A stretch of 64,000 bases of DNA, from positions 1,226,991 to 1,290,990 of the forward strand of contig JAQSDV010000004.1 of the NCBI GenBank assembly GCA_029945425.1, in the 5' to 3' direction. The translations under genes were made by a program, and so were the position numbers. The notes under the pieces are model-generated. The model ran no database searches and was not told the origin of the DNA. It worked only from the letters and a program-made list of their open reading frames with translations. This document shows, in pieces, positions 1 to 9,045 of this stretch (its first letter is position 1; the number at the start of each line of letters is the position of its first letter). This DNA is from a bacterium. GTDB lineage: Bacteria > Pseudomonadota > Alphaproteobacteria > Micavibrionales > UBA2020.

Positions 1-1199
1 ACATCTGGCTGACCGGCACGGGGCTGTTCAATGCCACCGGCAACGCCAATGCAAACAGCCTGATCGGTAATGACGGCAAGAATACGCTGAATGGTGGCGT
101 CGGTGCCGACTTCATGGTCGGCGGCCGCGGCGACGACACGTTCTTCGTCGATGACGTCGGCGATGTCACGGTCGATGACCTTGATCGACCCGACCAGGAG
201 CCCGCGATACTCGAGGACCCGGATCTTCTGCCGGGCGGCAAGGACACGGTTATTTCAAGCGTGTCGTATTCGCTATCCACCTATCTGGATAACCTGACGT
301 TGACAAACGTCGCAACGGCCCTGAACGGTACCGGCAACAACCTCACGAACATTATTAAAGGAAATTCGTTCAATAACATCCTGAGCGGCGGCGCCGGTGC
401 CGATACGCTGGATGGCGGTGCGGGCAATGACAGCTATTATATCGACGCGGCAGGCGATGTGATCAAGGATACCAGCGGCATCGACCATGTGTTCTCGTCG
501 CTTGGCTTCTACACGCTCGGCATCGGCCTTGAAAACCTGACGCTGATCGGGCCTAACCCGATTAACGGCACAGGCAATACCGGCAACAACACCATCACCG
601 GCAACGGCGAAAATAACATCATTGATGGGGGCGCGGGCAGTGACGTCATGATCGGTGGCGGCGCGGACAACATTATTGGCGATAGGTATTACGTCGACAA
701 GATCACCGACACCGTGATTGGCGATACCGGCCGCGACACGGTTTACAGCAAGGTGACTTATTCAATCGATACCGCTTTCTCGCAGGATGTCGACAACCTG
801 ATCCTGCAGGGCACCACCGCGCTCAATGGCACGGGTAACGCCCTCGACAACTCGCTGATCGGCAATACCGGCGTCAACACTTTGGTGGGCGGCGACGGGA
901 ATGACTTTATCGGCGGCGGCGGCGGCAAGGACGTGCTGTATGGCGGTAACGGCGCCGACACCTTCAACTTCGAAGGCGCGACGGCGTTCAAGGGGGTCGT
1001 CAATATCATGGATTACGAATTTGGCGTCGACACGATCTCCTACGACGCCATTATCGATCCGCTGCTGCAGGTGAATGAAGACTTCATTGAATTCATCCCT
1101 GTTGCCAGCAGCCCGAACTTTCAGGTCTGGCTGGACTACGACGGACAGGGCGAGGCCTATGTGCCGCAGCTGATCGCGATCCTGATCAATCCCAGTTAA
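1..1199 (+). CDS. RTX-type calcium-binding repeat protein, C-terminal part
   Basis: The frame is open from base 3 with no start, so the N-terminus lies left of the window. About 398 residues are visible. They hold several blocks of the glycine/aspartate nonapeptide repeat (GGxGxDxLx), for example around bases 385-430, 610-680 and 880-960, separated by Asn/Thr-rich stretches of the form LNGTGN. This is the parallel beta-roll seen in hemolysin-type proteins, which bind calcium and usually leave the cell by a type I secretion system using an uncleaved C-terminal signal. The tail after the last repeat (GADTFNFEG) resembles such a C-terminal region. No transporter genes are nearby and no catalytic domain is visible. 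Its TAA overlaps the acetate kinase stop on the other strand. Confidence 0.85.
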   Translation, partial: IWLTGTGLFNATGNANANSLIGNDGKNTLNGGVGADFMVGGRGDDTFFVDDVGDVTVDDLDRPDQEPAILEDPDLLPGGKDTVISSVSYSLSTYLDNLTLTNVATALNGTGNNLTNIIKGNSFNNILSGGAGADTLDGGAGNDSYYIDAAGDVIKDTSGIDHVFSSLGFYTLGIGLENLTLIGPNPINGTGNTGNNTITGNGENNIIDGGAGSDVMIGGGADNIIGDRYYVDKITDTVIGDTGRDTVYSKVTYSIDTAFSQDVDNLILQGTTALNGTGNALDNSLIGNTGVNTLVGGDGNDFIGGGGGKDVLYGGNGADTFNFEGATAFKGVVNIMDYEFGVDTISYDAIIDPLLQVNEDFIEFIPVASSPNFQVWLDYDGQGEAYVPQLIAILINPS

Positions 1200-2341
1200 G
1201 GTGACGGGGGTTTTACGGCAGGGGCGGCGGGTTTTGGCGGTGCCAGCACTTTCTTGACGTGCTGGGCCATCATCAATTCCTCGTCGGTCTTGATGACGTA
1301 AACCTTCACCGTGCTGTCGGCGGCGTGGATGGCGGGCTTGCTGCCATCATTTGCCGCTGCATCTGTTTTGACGCCCAGATGCGCGAGTTGCGACAAAATC
1401 TTGTCGCGGATAACGCCTGAATTTTCGCCAATACCACCGGTAAAGACGATCGCGTCAACGCCGCCGAGGTCGACGGTCAATGACGCGGCCTGACGCGCGG
1501 CGTAGAGGCAGAACAGGTCGATGGCTTCCTTCGCCTCCGGCTTGTCGCTGGCGAGGAGCGTGCGGACGTCTTCGGTAATGCCCGATACGCCCTTCAGTCC
1601 CGATTGTTTCTGGAAGATATCGGACAGGCTTTTCGCCGTCTCGCCCTGTTCCAGCAGGTAGAGCAAAATGCCGGGGTCGGTCGCGCCCGCGCGCGTGCCC
1701 ATCATTAAACCGTCGACAGGCGTGAAACCCATCGTGGTTGCAACGCTCTTGCCGTCCTTCATCGCCATCATGCTGGCGCCGTTGCCTAAGTGAGCGACAA
1801 TCACGCGACCCTTGGCCGTTTTCGCGTCGGCAACCTCGGGCAGTTTCGAGGCGATATATTCATACGACAGCCCGTGGAAACCGTAACGGATAATACCTTC
1901 ATCCGTCAGCTTGCGCGGGATCGCATACATCTGGTTCAGCTTCGCCTGCGTGCGGTGGAACGCGGTATCGAACGATGCCACCTGCGGCAGGCCCGGATAC
2001 TGCTCCGTGATCAGCTTGATGCCCTTCAGGTTGTGCGGCTGGTGCAGCGGTGCCAGCGGCGCAAGTTTTTCAAGATCGGCGAAAACTTTTGCATCAATTT
2101 TCTGGGGCGCTGCGTAATCCTTGCCGCCATGCACGACGCGGTGGCCGACGGCAGTCACGTTGTTCGCGGCGATGACGTCAAGAACCTGCTGGAAAGCGGC
2201 GTCATAGCTGCCGGCCTTCTTCACCTCGATATTCTTGCGCTCGATCAGCGTCAGGTCATCGGCACGGTAAAGGCCGTATTTGATCGACGACGATCCGGCG
2301 TTGACCACCAGAACCGTTTCGGGCTTCGCGTTTTCTGTCAT
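1196..2341 (-). CDS. ackA: Acetate kinase
   Basis: The 381-residue product interconverts acetate plus ATP and acetyl phosphate plus ADP in the cytosol. Visible family motifs are the N-terminal phosphate-binding NAGSSSIKY, GHRVVHGG, DTAFHRT, GFHGLSYEY, HLGNGAS, the MGTRAGATDPG loop and FTGGIGENSG near the C-terminus. These cover the ASKHA fold from end to end. Length is close to the usual 390-400, and a short Pro/Ala-rich tail is appended. It lies 8 bp downstream of the phosphotransacetylase gene on the same strand, so the two probably form an operon for acetyl-CoA/acetate exchange. Its stop overlaps the stop of the convergent RTX gene in a shared TTAA. Confidence 0.96.
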   Translation of the reverse strand: MTENAKPETVLVVNAGSSSIKYGLYRADDLTLIERKNIEVKKAGSYDAAFQQVLDVIAANNVTAVGHRVVHGGKDYAAPQKIDAKVFADLEKLAPLAPLHQPHNLKGIKLITEQYPGLPQVASFDTAFHRTQAKLNQMYAIPRKLTDEGIIRYGFHGLSYEYIASKLPEVADAKTAKGRVIVAHLGNGASMMAMKDGKSVATTMGFTPVDGLMMGTRAGATDPGILLYLLEQGETAKSLSDIFQKQSGLKGVSGITEDVRTLLASDKPEAKEAIDLFCLYAARQAASLTVDLGGVDAIVFTGGIGENSGVIRDKILSQLAHLGVKTDAAANDGSKPAIHAADSTVKVYVIKTDEELMMAQHVKKVLAPPKPAAPAVKPPSP

Positions 2342-2349
2342 GCCGGTGC

Positions 2350-3267
2350 TCAGGGCTTTTTCGGTGCGCGGGTCTGGCTGCGGCTGGCAACCAGTGCGAT
2401 GGCCGCCGATGCCTTGCGCTCCTCCGCCTCTGCCGAGCGGCTGTTGAGGATGATCGGCACTTTCGCGCCGACGACCACGCCGCCGAGCGGCGCTTGCGAC
2501 ATCAGCACGCGCGACTTGAAGTAGATATTGCCGGATTCCAGATCGGGGAAGACAAGGATGTCGGGATCGCCCGCAACGTCGGAGAATATGCCCTTCAGGT
2601 TCGCGGATTTCTTCGAAATCGCGTTATCCATGCCGAACGGGCCTTCAACCTTCGCGCCCGTGATCTGGCCGCGCAGCGCCATGACGGTGAGTGCTGCGGC
2701 ATCCAGCGTTGCCTGCTGGCGCGGCTCGACTTTTTCGGATGCGGCAAGGATTGCCACTTTGGGTTCGCGGCCTTCAATCTTCCAGAACAGGTCAACGGCG
2801 TTCTGGATGATGTCGCGCTTCATCATCAGGTCGGGCGCTTCGTTGACGGCGGCGTCGGTGATGTAGAGGGGTTTGTGGTAACCCGGATCTTCCATGATGA
2901 ACACATGGCTCATGCGCTTATCGGTGCGCAGCTGGCCTTCCTTGGCCACGATGGGGCTCAGGAATTCGGGCGTATCGATCTTGCCCTTCATCAGCGCCTC
3001 GGCCTTGCCGGTGCGGACCAGTTCGACGCCCATTTCGGCGGCGGCGTGGCTGTGTTCGGTATGCACGATCTCGAACGCGGAAATGTCGATATTCGCGTCT
3101 TTCGCGGCCTTGCGGATTTTATCCTCGGGGCCGACCAGGATCGGGGTCATCAATTTTGCAGCAGCAGCCTCGAAGGCGCCGCGCAGGGAATTTTCATCGG
3201 TGGGGTGGATAACAGCGGTTTTGAGCGGCTTGGTATCGGGGGTCAGCTTGTCGTAGATGTGTTTCAA
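2350..3267 (-). CDS. Phosphate acetyl/butyryltransferase, short form
   Basis: The product converts acyl-CoA plus phosphate to acyl phosphate plus CoA. It feeds acetate kinase, encoded 8 bp downstream. It is the compact single-domain type of about 305 residues, related to Ptb and to the C-terminal domain of large Pta. The sequence TPILVGPEDKIRKAA and the C-terminal stretch PLGGVVVGAKVPIILNSRS fit the family. The frame stays open to a possible ATG at 3363, but those extra 32 residues have no family character. I prefer the TTG at 3267, preceded by AAGGGATAAAGAA. Substrate (acetyl or butyryl) cannot be settled from sequence, though ackA as partner favours acetyl. Confidence 0.85.
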   Translation of the reverse strand: MKHIYDKLTPDTKPLKTAVIHPTDENSLRGAFEAAAAKLMTPILVGPEDKIRKAAKDANIDISAFEIVHTEHSHAAAEMGVELVRTGKAEALMKGKIDTPEFLSPIVAKEGQLRTDKRMSHVFIMEDPGYHKPLYITDAAVNEAPDLMMKRDIIQNAVDLFWKIEGREPKVAILAASEKVEPRQQATLDAAALTVMALRGQITGAKVEGPFGMDNAISKKSANLKGIFSDVAGDPDILVFPDLESGNIYFKSRVLMSQAPLGGVVVGAKVPIILNSRSAEAEERKASAAIALVASRSQTRAPKKP

Positions 3268-3432
3268 TTCTTTATCCCTTGAAGTGCGCCCCGGGACTGA
3301 TTCCCGATGGCTGTTAAGATCATTATGCTGTGCTTGAGCACAATTAGGCGGGAGAACGGCCACTTTGTCAAGCCACCCGGAATAAGCTGCTGTTTAACAA
3401 GCTGAAAATGAAAGAAAATTTCGGGCGAAATT

Positions 3433-3451
3433 AATGCTGCAGGGCAGCATT
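3433..3451. promoter_or_regulatory. Perfect 8-bp inverted repeat upstream of pepN
   Basis: Two 8-bp arms (AATGCTGC and GCAGCATT) flank a 3-bp spacer in the intergenic region between the divergent phosphotransacetylase and pepN genes. It lies about 43 bp upstream of the proposed pepN -35 box and could be an operator or a small RNA hairpin. No regulator is identified. The rest of this roughly 300-bp intergenic stretch is AT-rich and shows no gene. Confidence 0.35.
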
Positions 3452-3493
3452 AAAATGCTGATTTCATTATAAGAATATTACGCTAAAAAGGGT

Positions 3494-3523
3494 TTGACCG
3501 AAGCCCTTCGTTTAACATATTGT
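3494..3523 (+). promoter_or_regulatory. Sigma-70-like promoter of pepN
   Basis: TTGACC at 3494-3499 and TATTGT at 3518-3523 are separated by 18 bp. Transcription would start near 3530, leaving a leader of about 40 nt before the ATG at 3569. This supports that start over any codon further upstream. Confidence 0.5.
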
Positions 3524-3568
3524 ATGACCTGTTTAGGTCAACCAGCCACATTCCGGAGACGAAAAACA

Positions 3569-6337
3569 ATGACGACCGATTTTATCTTCAATCCCGATCG
3601 CCAACCCATGATCCGCGCGGATTACCGCCCCTCCGAATATAAAATCGACAAGGCCGACCTTTACATCAACCTCGATGAAACCAACACCAATGTGCGCAGC
3701 ACGCTGCATGTGGACCGCAACCCTTCGGTCGCAGCGCTCGGCGGCCCGCTGATCCTCGACGGATCGGATTTGAAATTGAAAAGCGTCAAGATCCTCGAAA
3801 ACGGCGCATGGCGCGCGCTTGACCGCCAGGAATTCAAGGTCGATGGCGAGCAGCTGATCATCAAGCGCCCGCCCGCAGGCGCGTTCCAGCTGCAGATCGA
3901 AAACGACATCAACCCGACCACCAATACCGAACTGTCGGGCATCTACATGTCGGGCGACAACATCATCACCTCGCAGAACGAGGCGCAAGGCTTCCGCCGC
4001 ATCACCTACTTCCTCGACCGCCCCGACAACCTTGCCGTCATCGGCGCCACGCTGGAGGCCGACAAGGCGAAATATCCCGTCCTGCTGTCGAACGGCAACG
4101 GCGATTTCCGCGATACCGAAGATCTGGGCAACGGCCGCCACCGCATTTCGTGGTCGGACCCGTGGCCGAAGCCGTCCTACCTGTTTGCAACCGTCGCAGG
4201 CGACCTGCAGGTGCTGGAAGATAAATTCACAACGATGTCCGGCAAAGTCGTCGACATCCGCATTTTCGTGCAATCCGGCTACGAAGACAAAATCCAGTGG
4301 GCGATGGAAGCAACCAAGCGCGCCATGAAATGGGATGAAGTCCGCTATGGCCGGGAATACGACCTTGATAACTTCCACATCGTCGCCGTCGATAAATTCA
4401 ACGCGGGCGCGATGGAAAACAAGGGCCTGAACATTTTCAACGTCAGCCGCCTTGTCGGCAACGCCGAAACCTCCACCGATACCGACCTGATGGATATCGA
4501 GGAAGTCATCGGCCACGAATATTTCCACAACTGGACCGGCGACCGCGTCACCGTGCGCGACTGGTTTGAATTGTCGCTGAAAGAGTCGCTGACCAGCCTG
4601 CGCCAGCGCCAGTTCGCCTCCGACATGCATTCCGCGCCCGTGAAACTGATCGAAGACGCCATGGTCTTGCGCACCGGCCAGTTCATCGAAGATTCCGGCC
4701 CCGGCGCGCATTTCGTGCGGCCTGAGCGCGTGGAGGAATTCGACAACATCTATTCCACGACCATCTATCAAAAAGGCAAGCACGTTCTGGCCATGATGAA
4801 CACCATCATGGGCGACCAGATGTGGCGCACGGCGATGGACAACTACTTCAATAAATTTGACGGCAAGGCCGTGACAGTCGATGACTTCATCGACAACATG
4901 CAGGACACATCGGGCATCAACCTGACCCAGTTCCGCCGCTGGTACAGCCAGTCGGGAACGCCGGAAATCAGCTATGAAGGCAAATACGACGCGGCGTCCA
5001 AAACCTATTCCCTGACGCTGTCGCAATTCAACCCCGGCACCGCCGACCAGCCGTTGTCGGAAAAGCAGAACCTGCATATTCCGATCTCCGTCGGCCTGAT
5101 CAGCCAGAGCGGCAAAGACGTGCCGCTGCAACTGCAGGGCGAAGCGGCTGCGGGCGATACCACCCGCGTGCTGAACCTGACGCAGGGCAAACAGACCTTC
5201 GTATTTGAAAACGTGAACGGCCCCGTCGTCCCCTCCGTGCTGCGCAACTTCTCGGCACCCGTCAAGATAATGACGCAGCCGTCTGACGCCGAACTTATCT
5301 TCCGGATGGAACACGACAGCAACCCGTTCAACAAGTTTGAAGCAAAAGAGCGCCTGACGCTGAAAACCCTGCTCGGCCTGATCGATGATGTACAGGCAGG
5401 CCGCCCGCTCGCGGTTGGTCAGGACTTCCTTGATGCCTTCGGCGCGAACGTCGCGAAAGCGGCGGCTGGCGGCGGCGATCAGGCGTTTGCGGCACAGCTC
5501 CTCACGCTGCCCGCCTATAACATCGTGATCCAGAGCCTGAAAACGGTTGATCCCGATGCGATCAAGAAGGCGACCGGTTTCCTCTCCACCACCATCGCCC
5601 AGACCTTCCAGTCGGATTTCGAGGAAATCTATAAACAGACGACCCCGCCCGCAGGCGAAAAATACGATGTGATCCCTGCTCAAGTGGGTCGCCGCGACCT
5701 GCACAACTCGTCGCTTTCCTTCCTGAACAAGCTGAAAACGCCGGAAACGCTGGCGGCTGCCGTCAACCAATATACCGGCGCCACCAACATGACCGAAAAA
5801 CTCGGCGCGCTCGGCGTGCTTGCGCGTCTGGATGGCCCGGAAGGCAAGGCTGCGCTGCATGACTTCTACGAGCGTTACAAGACGGTCAATAACGTGGTCG
5901 ACCGCTGGCTGAGCCTCAATGCCGCAACGGCATCGGGCGATGCGGCAGGCCAGATGCGCCAGTTGCTGGAACATGAAGCGTTTGATTTCACGAACCCGAA
6001 CAAGGTGCGTGCGGCAATCGGCGGCTTCACCGCAAGCAACGCGACCGCCTTCCACAACAAGGACGGTTCGGGCTACGCGTTCCTCGCCGATGTCGTGGTC
6101 AAGATGAACGACATCAACCCCCGCACCGGCGGCCAGATCGTGAAGCCCCTGACCCAGTTCAAGCGTTACGACGCGGAACGTCAGGCGCTGATGGTGAAGG
6201 AGCTGGAGCGTATCCGCGAAACCCCCAACCTTGATAAAGGCATCAAGGAACTCGTCGGTCAGGCGCTTGCCACGGTTGAAAAACCGCAGGCAGCCGCCAA
6301 CAACAACGGCAAGAAGCCGATCGCACCCGCCGCGTAA
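3569..6337 (+). CDS. pepN: Aminopeptidase N (M1 family zinc metallopeptidase)
   Basis: The 922-residue cytosolic enzyme removes N-terminal amino acids from peptides. The substrate-anchoring GAMEN motif is at residues 280-284. The zinc site HEYFH is at 316-320, with the third ligand Glu339 in ELSLKE. The C-terminal half fits the PepN-type Ig-like and alpha-helical domains. Length and layout match bacterial PepN (about 870-890), plus an Asn/Lys/Pro-rich tail. I chose the ATG at 3569 because it follows CGGAGA at good distance and sits downstream of the proposed promoter. The frame is open further upstream to 3494 but that part overlaps the promoter. It is a single-gene unit ended by a strong terminator. 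Confidence 0.96.
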   Translation: MTTDFIFNPDRQPMIRADYRPSEYKIDKADLYINLDETNTNVRSTLHVDRNPSVAALGGPLILDGSDLKLKSVKILENGAWRALDRQEFKVDGEQLIIKRPPAGAFQLQIENDINPTTNTELSGIYMSGDNIITSQNEAQGFRRITYFLDRPDNLAVIGATLEADKAKYPVLLSNGNGDFRDTEDLGNGRHRISWSDPWPKPSYLFATVAGDLQVLEDKFTTMSGKVVDIRIFVQSGYEDKIQWAMEATKRAMKWDEVRYGREYDLDNFHIVAVDKFNAGAMENKGLNIFNVSRLVGNAETSTDTDLMDIEEVIGHEYFHNWTGDRVTVRDWFELSLKESLTSLRQRQFASDMHSAPVKLIEDAMVLRTGQFIEDSGPGAHFVRPERVEEFDNIYSTTIYQKGKHVLAMMNTIMGDQMWRTAMDNYFNKFDGKAVTVDDFIDNMQDTSGINLTQFRRWYSQSGTPEISYEGKYDAASKTYSLTLSQFNPGTADQPLSEKQNLHIPISVGLISQSGKDVPLQLQGEAAAGDTTRVLNLTQGKQTFVFENVNGPVVPSVLRNFSAPVKIMTQPSDAELIFRMEHDSNPFNKFEAKERLTLKTLLGLIDDVQAGRPLAVGQDFLDAFGANVAKAAAGGGDQAFAAQLLTLPAYNIVIQSLKTVDPDAIKKATGFLSTTIAQTFQSDFEEIYKQTTPPAGEKYDVIPAQVGRRDLHNSSLSFLNKLKTPETLAAAVNQYTGATNMTEKLGALGVLARLDGPEGKAALHDFYERYKTVNNVVDRWLSLNAATASGDAAGQMRQLLEHEAFDFTNPNKVRAAIGGFTASNATAFHNKDGSGYAFLADVVVKMNDINPRTGGQIVKPLTQFKRYDAERQALMVKELERIRETPNLDKGIKELVGQALATVEKPQAAANNNGKKPIAPAA

Positions 6338-6356
6338 CATAACACCGCTAACAATC

Positions 6357-6385
6357 AAGCCCGGCGCACCCCGCCGGGCTTTTTT
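6357..6385 (+). terminator. Intrinsic terminator of pepN
   Basis: A 10-bp GC-rich stem (AAGCCCGGCG with CGCCGGGCTT) and a 5-nt loop are followed by a T run, 19 bp after the pepN stop codon. Confidence 0.85.
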
Positions 6386-6431
6386 GTTGAGTTTTCCTGT
6401 GCTATTCAGGTGCAGGTATCCGGAGGATTAA

Positions 6432-7235
6432 ATGACCGATTGGAACAATAGCCTGTCGCGCGATTATTTCGGCGAATTCGACGGACGCGGCGTGATCATC
6501 GCGGGCGGCGCTGACGGTATCGGCGCGGCATTGGCCGATGCATTCCAATGGCTGGGCGCGAAGGTCGCGGTGGTCGATAAAAATCCTTCCGCCGCAGTTG
6601 TCAGCATCACTGCCGACCTCGCCGATGAAAAAGCGCGTAACGCCGCGCTTACGGATGCCTGCGCCAAGGTGGGCGCACCCGTTGCTTTTGTTAGCACGCT
6701 CGGCTTTGACAGCCGCCTTGGTTTCGACCTGACGCAGGAACAGGCCGAACACCTGATGCGCGTCAATTTTTTTGCGCCGGTTTTCGCGGCGCGTGACGTG
6801 ATGCCGGTGATGCGCAAGGGTGGTGGCGGTGCAATCTGCCTTTTCACGTCCCGCCACGGATCGGAAATTTTTGAACCCGATATGACCGGCTATGGTTGCG
6901 CCAAGGCTGCGTTGGATAGCGGCATCAAGCGCCTTGCGGTCAAGGCGGGCGAAGATAACACACCGTCCAACATCATCCGCGTCTTCGGCTTCTGCCCCGG
7001 CTGGGTGCAGTCCGATAACCAGAAGGCGCGTTTCGACGCCAAGCAGTTTGACGACGCGGCAAAGGAACAGCTGATACCTGTCGGCATGCAGCCCGCCGAT
7101 ATCGTGCCTGCGATTATCTTCGGCCTGTCGAAACATTCCCGCCTGCTGTCCGGCACCACGCTGCGCTTCGATGCAGGCGAGGGGCAGGTGAAAACGAGCG
7201 CGGTGACGGCGGGCAGCAAAAAGGCGGCATCATGA
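6432..7235 (+). CDS. SDR dehydrogenase, probable sugar (galactose) 1-dehydrogenase
   Basis: The 267-residue classical short-chain dehydrogenase has the NAD(P)-binding glycine motif AGGADGIG near residue 20, an acidic residue after strand 2 (VVDKN), the catalytic Ser in LFTSRHGSE and the Tyr/Lys pair in YGCAK. A clear Shine-Dalgarno GGAGGATTAA precedes the ATG. The sequence alone does not give the substrate. The next genes encode a lactonase, a 2-keto-3-deoxygalactonate-type kinase, an aldolase and a sugar-acid dehydratase, so oxidation of an aldose, most likely D-galactose, to its lactone is the best inference. The stop overlaps the next start by 4 bp (ATGA), indicating translational coupling. 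Confidence 0.78.
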   Translation: MTDWNNSLSRDYFGEFDGRGVIIAGGADGIGAALADAFQWLGAKVAVVDKNPSAAVVSITADLADEKARNAALTDACAKVGAPVAFVSTLGFDSRLGFDLTQEQAEHLMRVNFFAPVFAARDVMPVMRKGGGGAICLFTSRHGSEIFEPDMTGYGCAKAALDSGIKRLAVKAGEDNTPSNIIRVFGFCPGWVQSDNQKARFDAKQFDDAAKEQLIPVGMQPADIVPAIIFGLSKHSRLLSGTTLRFDAGEGQVKTSAVTAGSKKAAS

Positions 7236-8104
7236 AAGCGGAGCTGCTCAACCCCGAACTCCCCGCATCCGAACTGGGCGAAGGCGTCAACTGGGACGCG
7301 CGGGAGAAAAAACTCTATTGGGTCGATATCATCGGCAAATGCATTCACCGCACCGATGCGGATGGCAGCAACTACCTGTCCTATAAAACGCCGTCCATGA
7401 TCGGCTTCATGGCAATTGCAGAGGAAGGCGGCTGCATCGCGGGGTTGCGCGACGGTTTCTATAAACTGGATCTCGCCGAAAACGTGAATGCGCGCCCGTT
7501 GTTCCACCCGACTTTCGCCGACAGCGACAACCGTTTCAATGACGGGAAGTGTGATCGTCGCGGACGCGTTTGGGGCGGCACGATGAACGACCTCGATCAT
7601 AAAAAACCCACGGGCGCGCTGTACCGCCTTGATGAACACGGGCTGCATACGCAGGAAGAAAATGTTTTCATTTCCAACGGCCTCGGCTGGTCGCCGGATA
7701 ACAAACTCATGTATTACATCGACACCGGCCGCAATACGCTGTTCACCTATGATTACGATATCGAAACGGGCGAAGCCACAAACCGCAAACCGCTGATTGA
7801 ATTCAACGGCAAGCGTCCTGATGGCATGTGCGTTGATTCAACCGGGCGTTTGTATGTGGCACTATGGGGTGGTTGGGCGGTCGATATTTATGCGCCGGAT
7901 GGAAAATATATCGACAGCATCGCGGTCGATGCGCCGCAGGTATCGTGCTGCTGCTTTGGCGGCGATGATTTGAAAACGCTTTATATCAGCACGGCCTATG
8001 TCGGCTTGCCGCCTGAAAAGCGCGCCGCAGCGCTGCATGCGGGCAAGACGTTCAAGATCCGCCTGGATGTCGCGGGCCTGCCCGAAACACCGGCACGGGT
8101 TTAA
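7232..8104 (+). CDS. SMP-30/gluconolactonase family sugar lactonase
   Basis: The 290-residue six-bladed beta-propeller hydrolyses an aldonolactone to its aldonic acid using one divalent metal. The expected metal-site pieces are present: Glu17 in LGEGVNW, the RFNDGKCD loop, SNGLGWSPD and RPDGMCVD. The WVDI sequence after the first Glu is typical of the family. It starts inside the preceding SDR gene (ATGA overlap) and lies 5 bp before the kinase gene, so the three belong to one transcript. Context suggests galactonolactone as substrate. Confidence 0.88.
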   Translation: MKAELLNPELPASELGEGVNWDAREKKLYWVDIIGKCIHRTDADGSNYLSYKTPSMIGFMAIAEEGGCIAGLRDGFYKLDLAENVNARPLFHPTFADSDNRFNDGKCDRRGRVWGGTMNDLDHKKPTGALYRLDEHGLHTQEENVFISNGLGWSPDNKLMYYIDTGRNTLFTYDYDIETGEATNRKPLIEFNGKRPDGMCVDSTGRLYVALWGGWAVDIYAPDGKYIDSIAVDAPQVSCCCFGGDDLKTLYISTAYVGLPPEKRAAALHAGKTFKIRLDVAGLPETPARV

Positions 8105-8109
8105 CCGCC

Positions 8110-9045
8110 ATGCAGATTTTCGCAGACTGGGGCAACACCAATTTCCGCGCCTTCCTGATGAAGGATGGCGAGATCGTCGACCGTTACCTGTCGGCGGAGG
8201 GTGGCATCCAGAAAGTTTTTACCGCGCCTGAAAACCGCGTTGCCGATTACAGCGGGTTTATCACGAAACATATCGCGGGCTGGTTAAAGGAATATCCGGC
8301 TGCGCCGATTTATATCGCAGGCGCGGCAGGCGGACGGGACGGCTGGGTGGAAACAGCCTATTCCATCGCGCCTGCAGGCTTGGCGGATGTAAAGCGCAAC
8401 CTGCACCGTATCGCGCCCGATCATCTGGGCGCGGCGGCGGGACGCGAGATATACATCGCATCCGGCTGCACGATTGCGATGAAAGACGGCCGCCATGATG
8501 TGATTAGGTCGGAAGAAGTTAAAAGCCTCGGCGCGGCGCGGCACCTGAAGCGGGACGATGTTCTGCTCTGCATTCCCGGCACGCATTGCAAATGGGTGAA
8601 GATAGAGGGCGGCAAGATTGTGCATTTTGAATCCGCGCTGACCGGTGAGTTGTACGGTATTTTAAGCGAACGCGGCGCGTTGGCGGCGCTGTTCCGGTTC
8701 GATAAAAATTCGCAGCAGAAAGATATGGGTTCGTTTGACCAGGGTCTGGAAATGGCGGGACGTGGCTTCGACCTGCTGACCGATCTCTGGCAGGTGCGCG
8801 CGCAAAAACTCCGCGCCAATCCGCATCCTGCCGATATGCAGGCGTATTTTTCCGGCATCCTCATCGGTCATGAGTTGCGACAAATGGACAGGCTGTTCCC
8901 CGGCAAGCCGCCCGCAGTATTGCTGATGGACGGAGGCGCGAAACGCGAATTTTACGCGCGCGCGTTTGACTGGTTGGGCTGGAAACTGGATTGTGAAGTC
9001 GACAGCGAAACGGCGGTCGTCTCCGGCCTGCTCGGGGTTATTTAA
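8110..9045 (+). CDS. dgoK: 2-dehydro-3-deoxygalactonokinase
   Basis: The 311-residue protein phosphorylates 2-keto-3-deoxygalactonate with ATP to give the 6-phosphate. The N-terminal DWGNTNFRAF, the GGRDGWVE segment, IPGTHCKWV in the middle and the C-terminal glycine stretch MDGGAKREFY match the DgoK family. Length is typical (about 290-310). It closes the + strand part of the pathway, and its product is the substrate of the aldolase encoded convergently next door. Its last 8 bp overlap the aldolase gene on the other strand. Confidence 0.9.
   Translation: MQIFADWGNTNFRAFLMKDGEIVDRYLSAEGGIQKVFTAPENRVADYSGFITKHIAGWLKEYPAAPIYIAGAAGGRDGWVETAYSIAPAGLADVKRNLHRIAPDHLGAAAGREIYIASGCTIAMKDGRHDVIRSEEVKSLGAARHLKRDDVLLCIPGTHCKWVKIEGGKIVHFESALTGELYGILSERGALAALFRFDKNSQQKDMGSFDQGLEMAGRGFDLLTDLWQVRAQKLRANPHPADMQAYFSGILIGHELRQMDRLFPGKPPAVLLMDGGAKREFYARAFDWLGWKLDCEVDSETAVVSGLLGVI

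Noticed and set aside
3533..6358. A 941-codon open frame antisense to pepN
   Set aside because: pepN on the other strand has all catalytic motifs, and the antisense product is a composition artefact of high third-position GC, with no domain.
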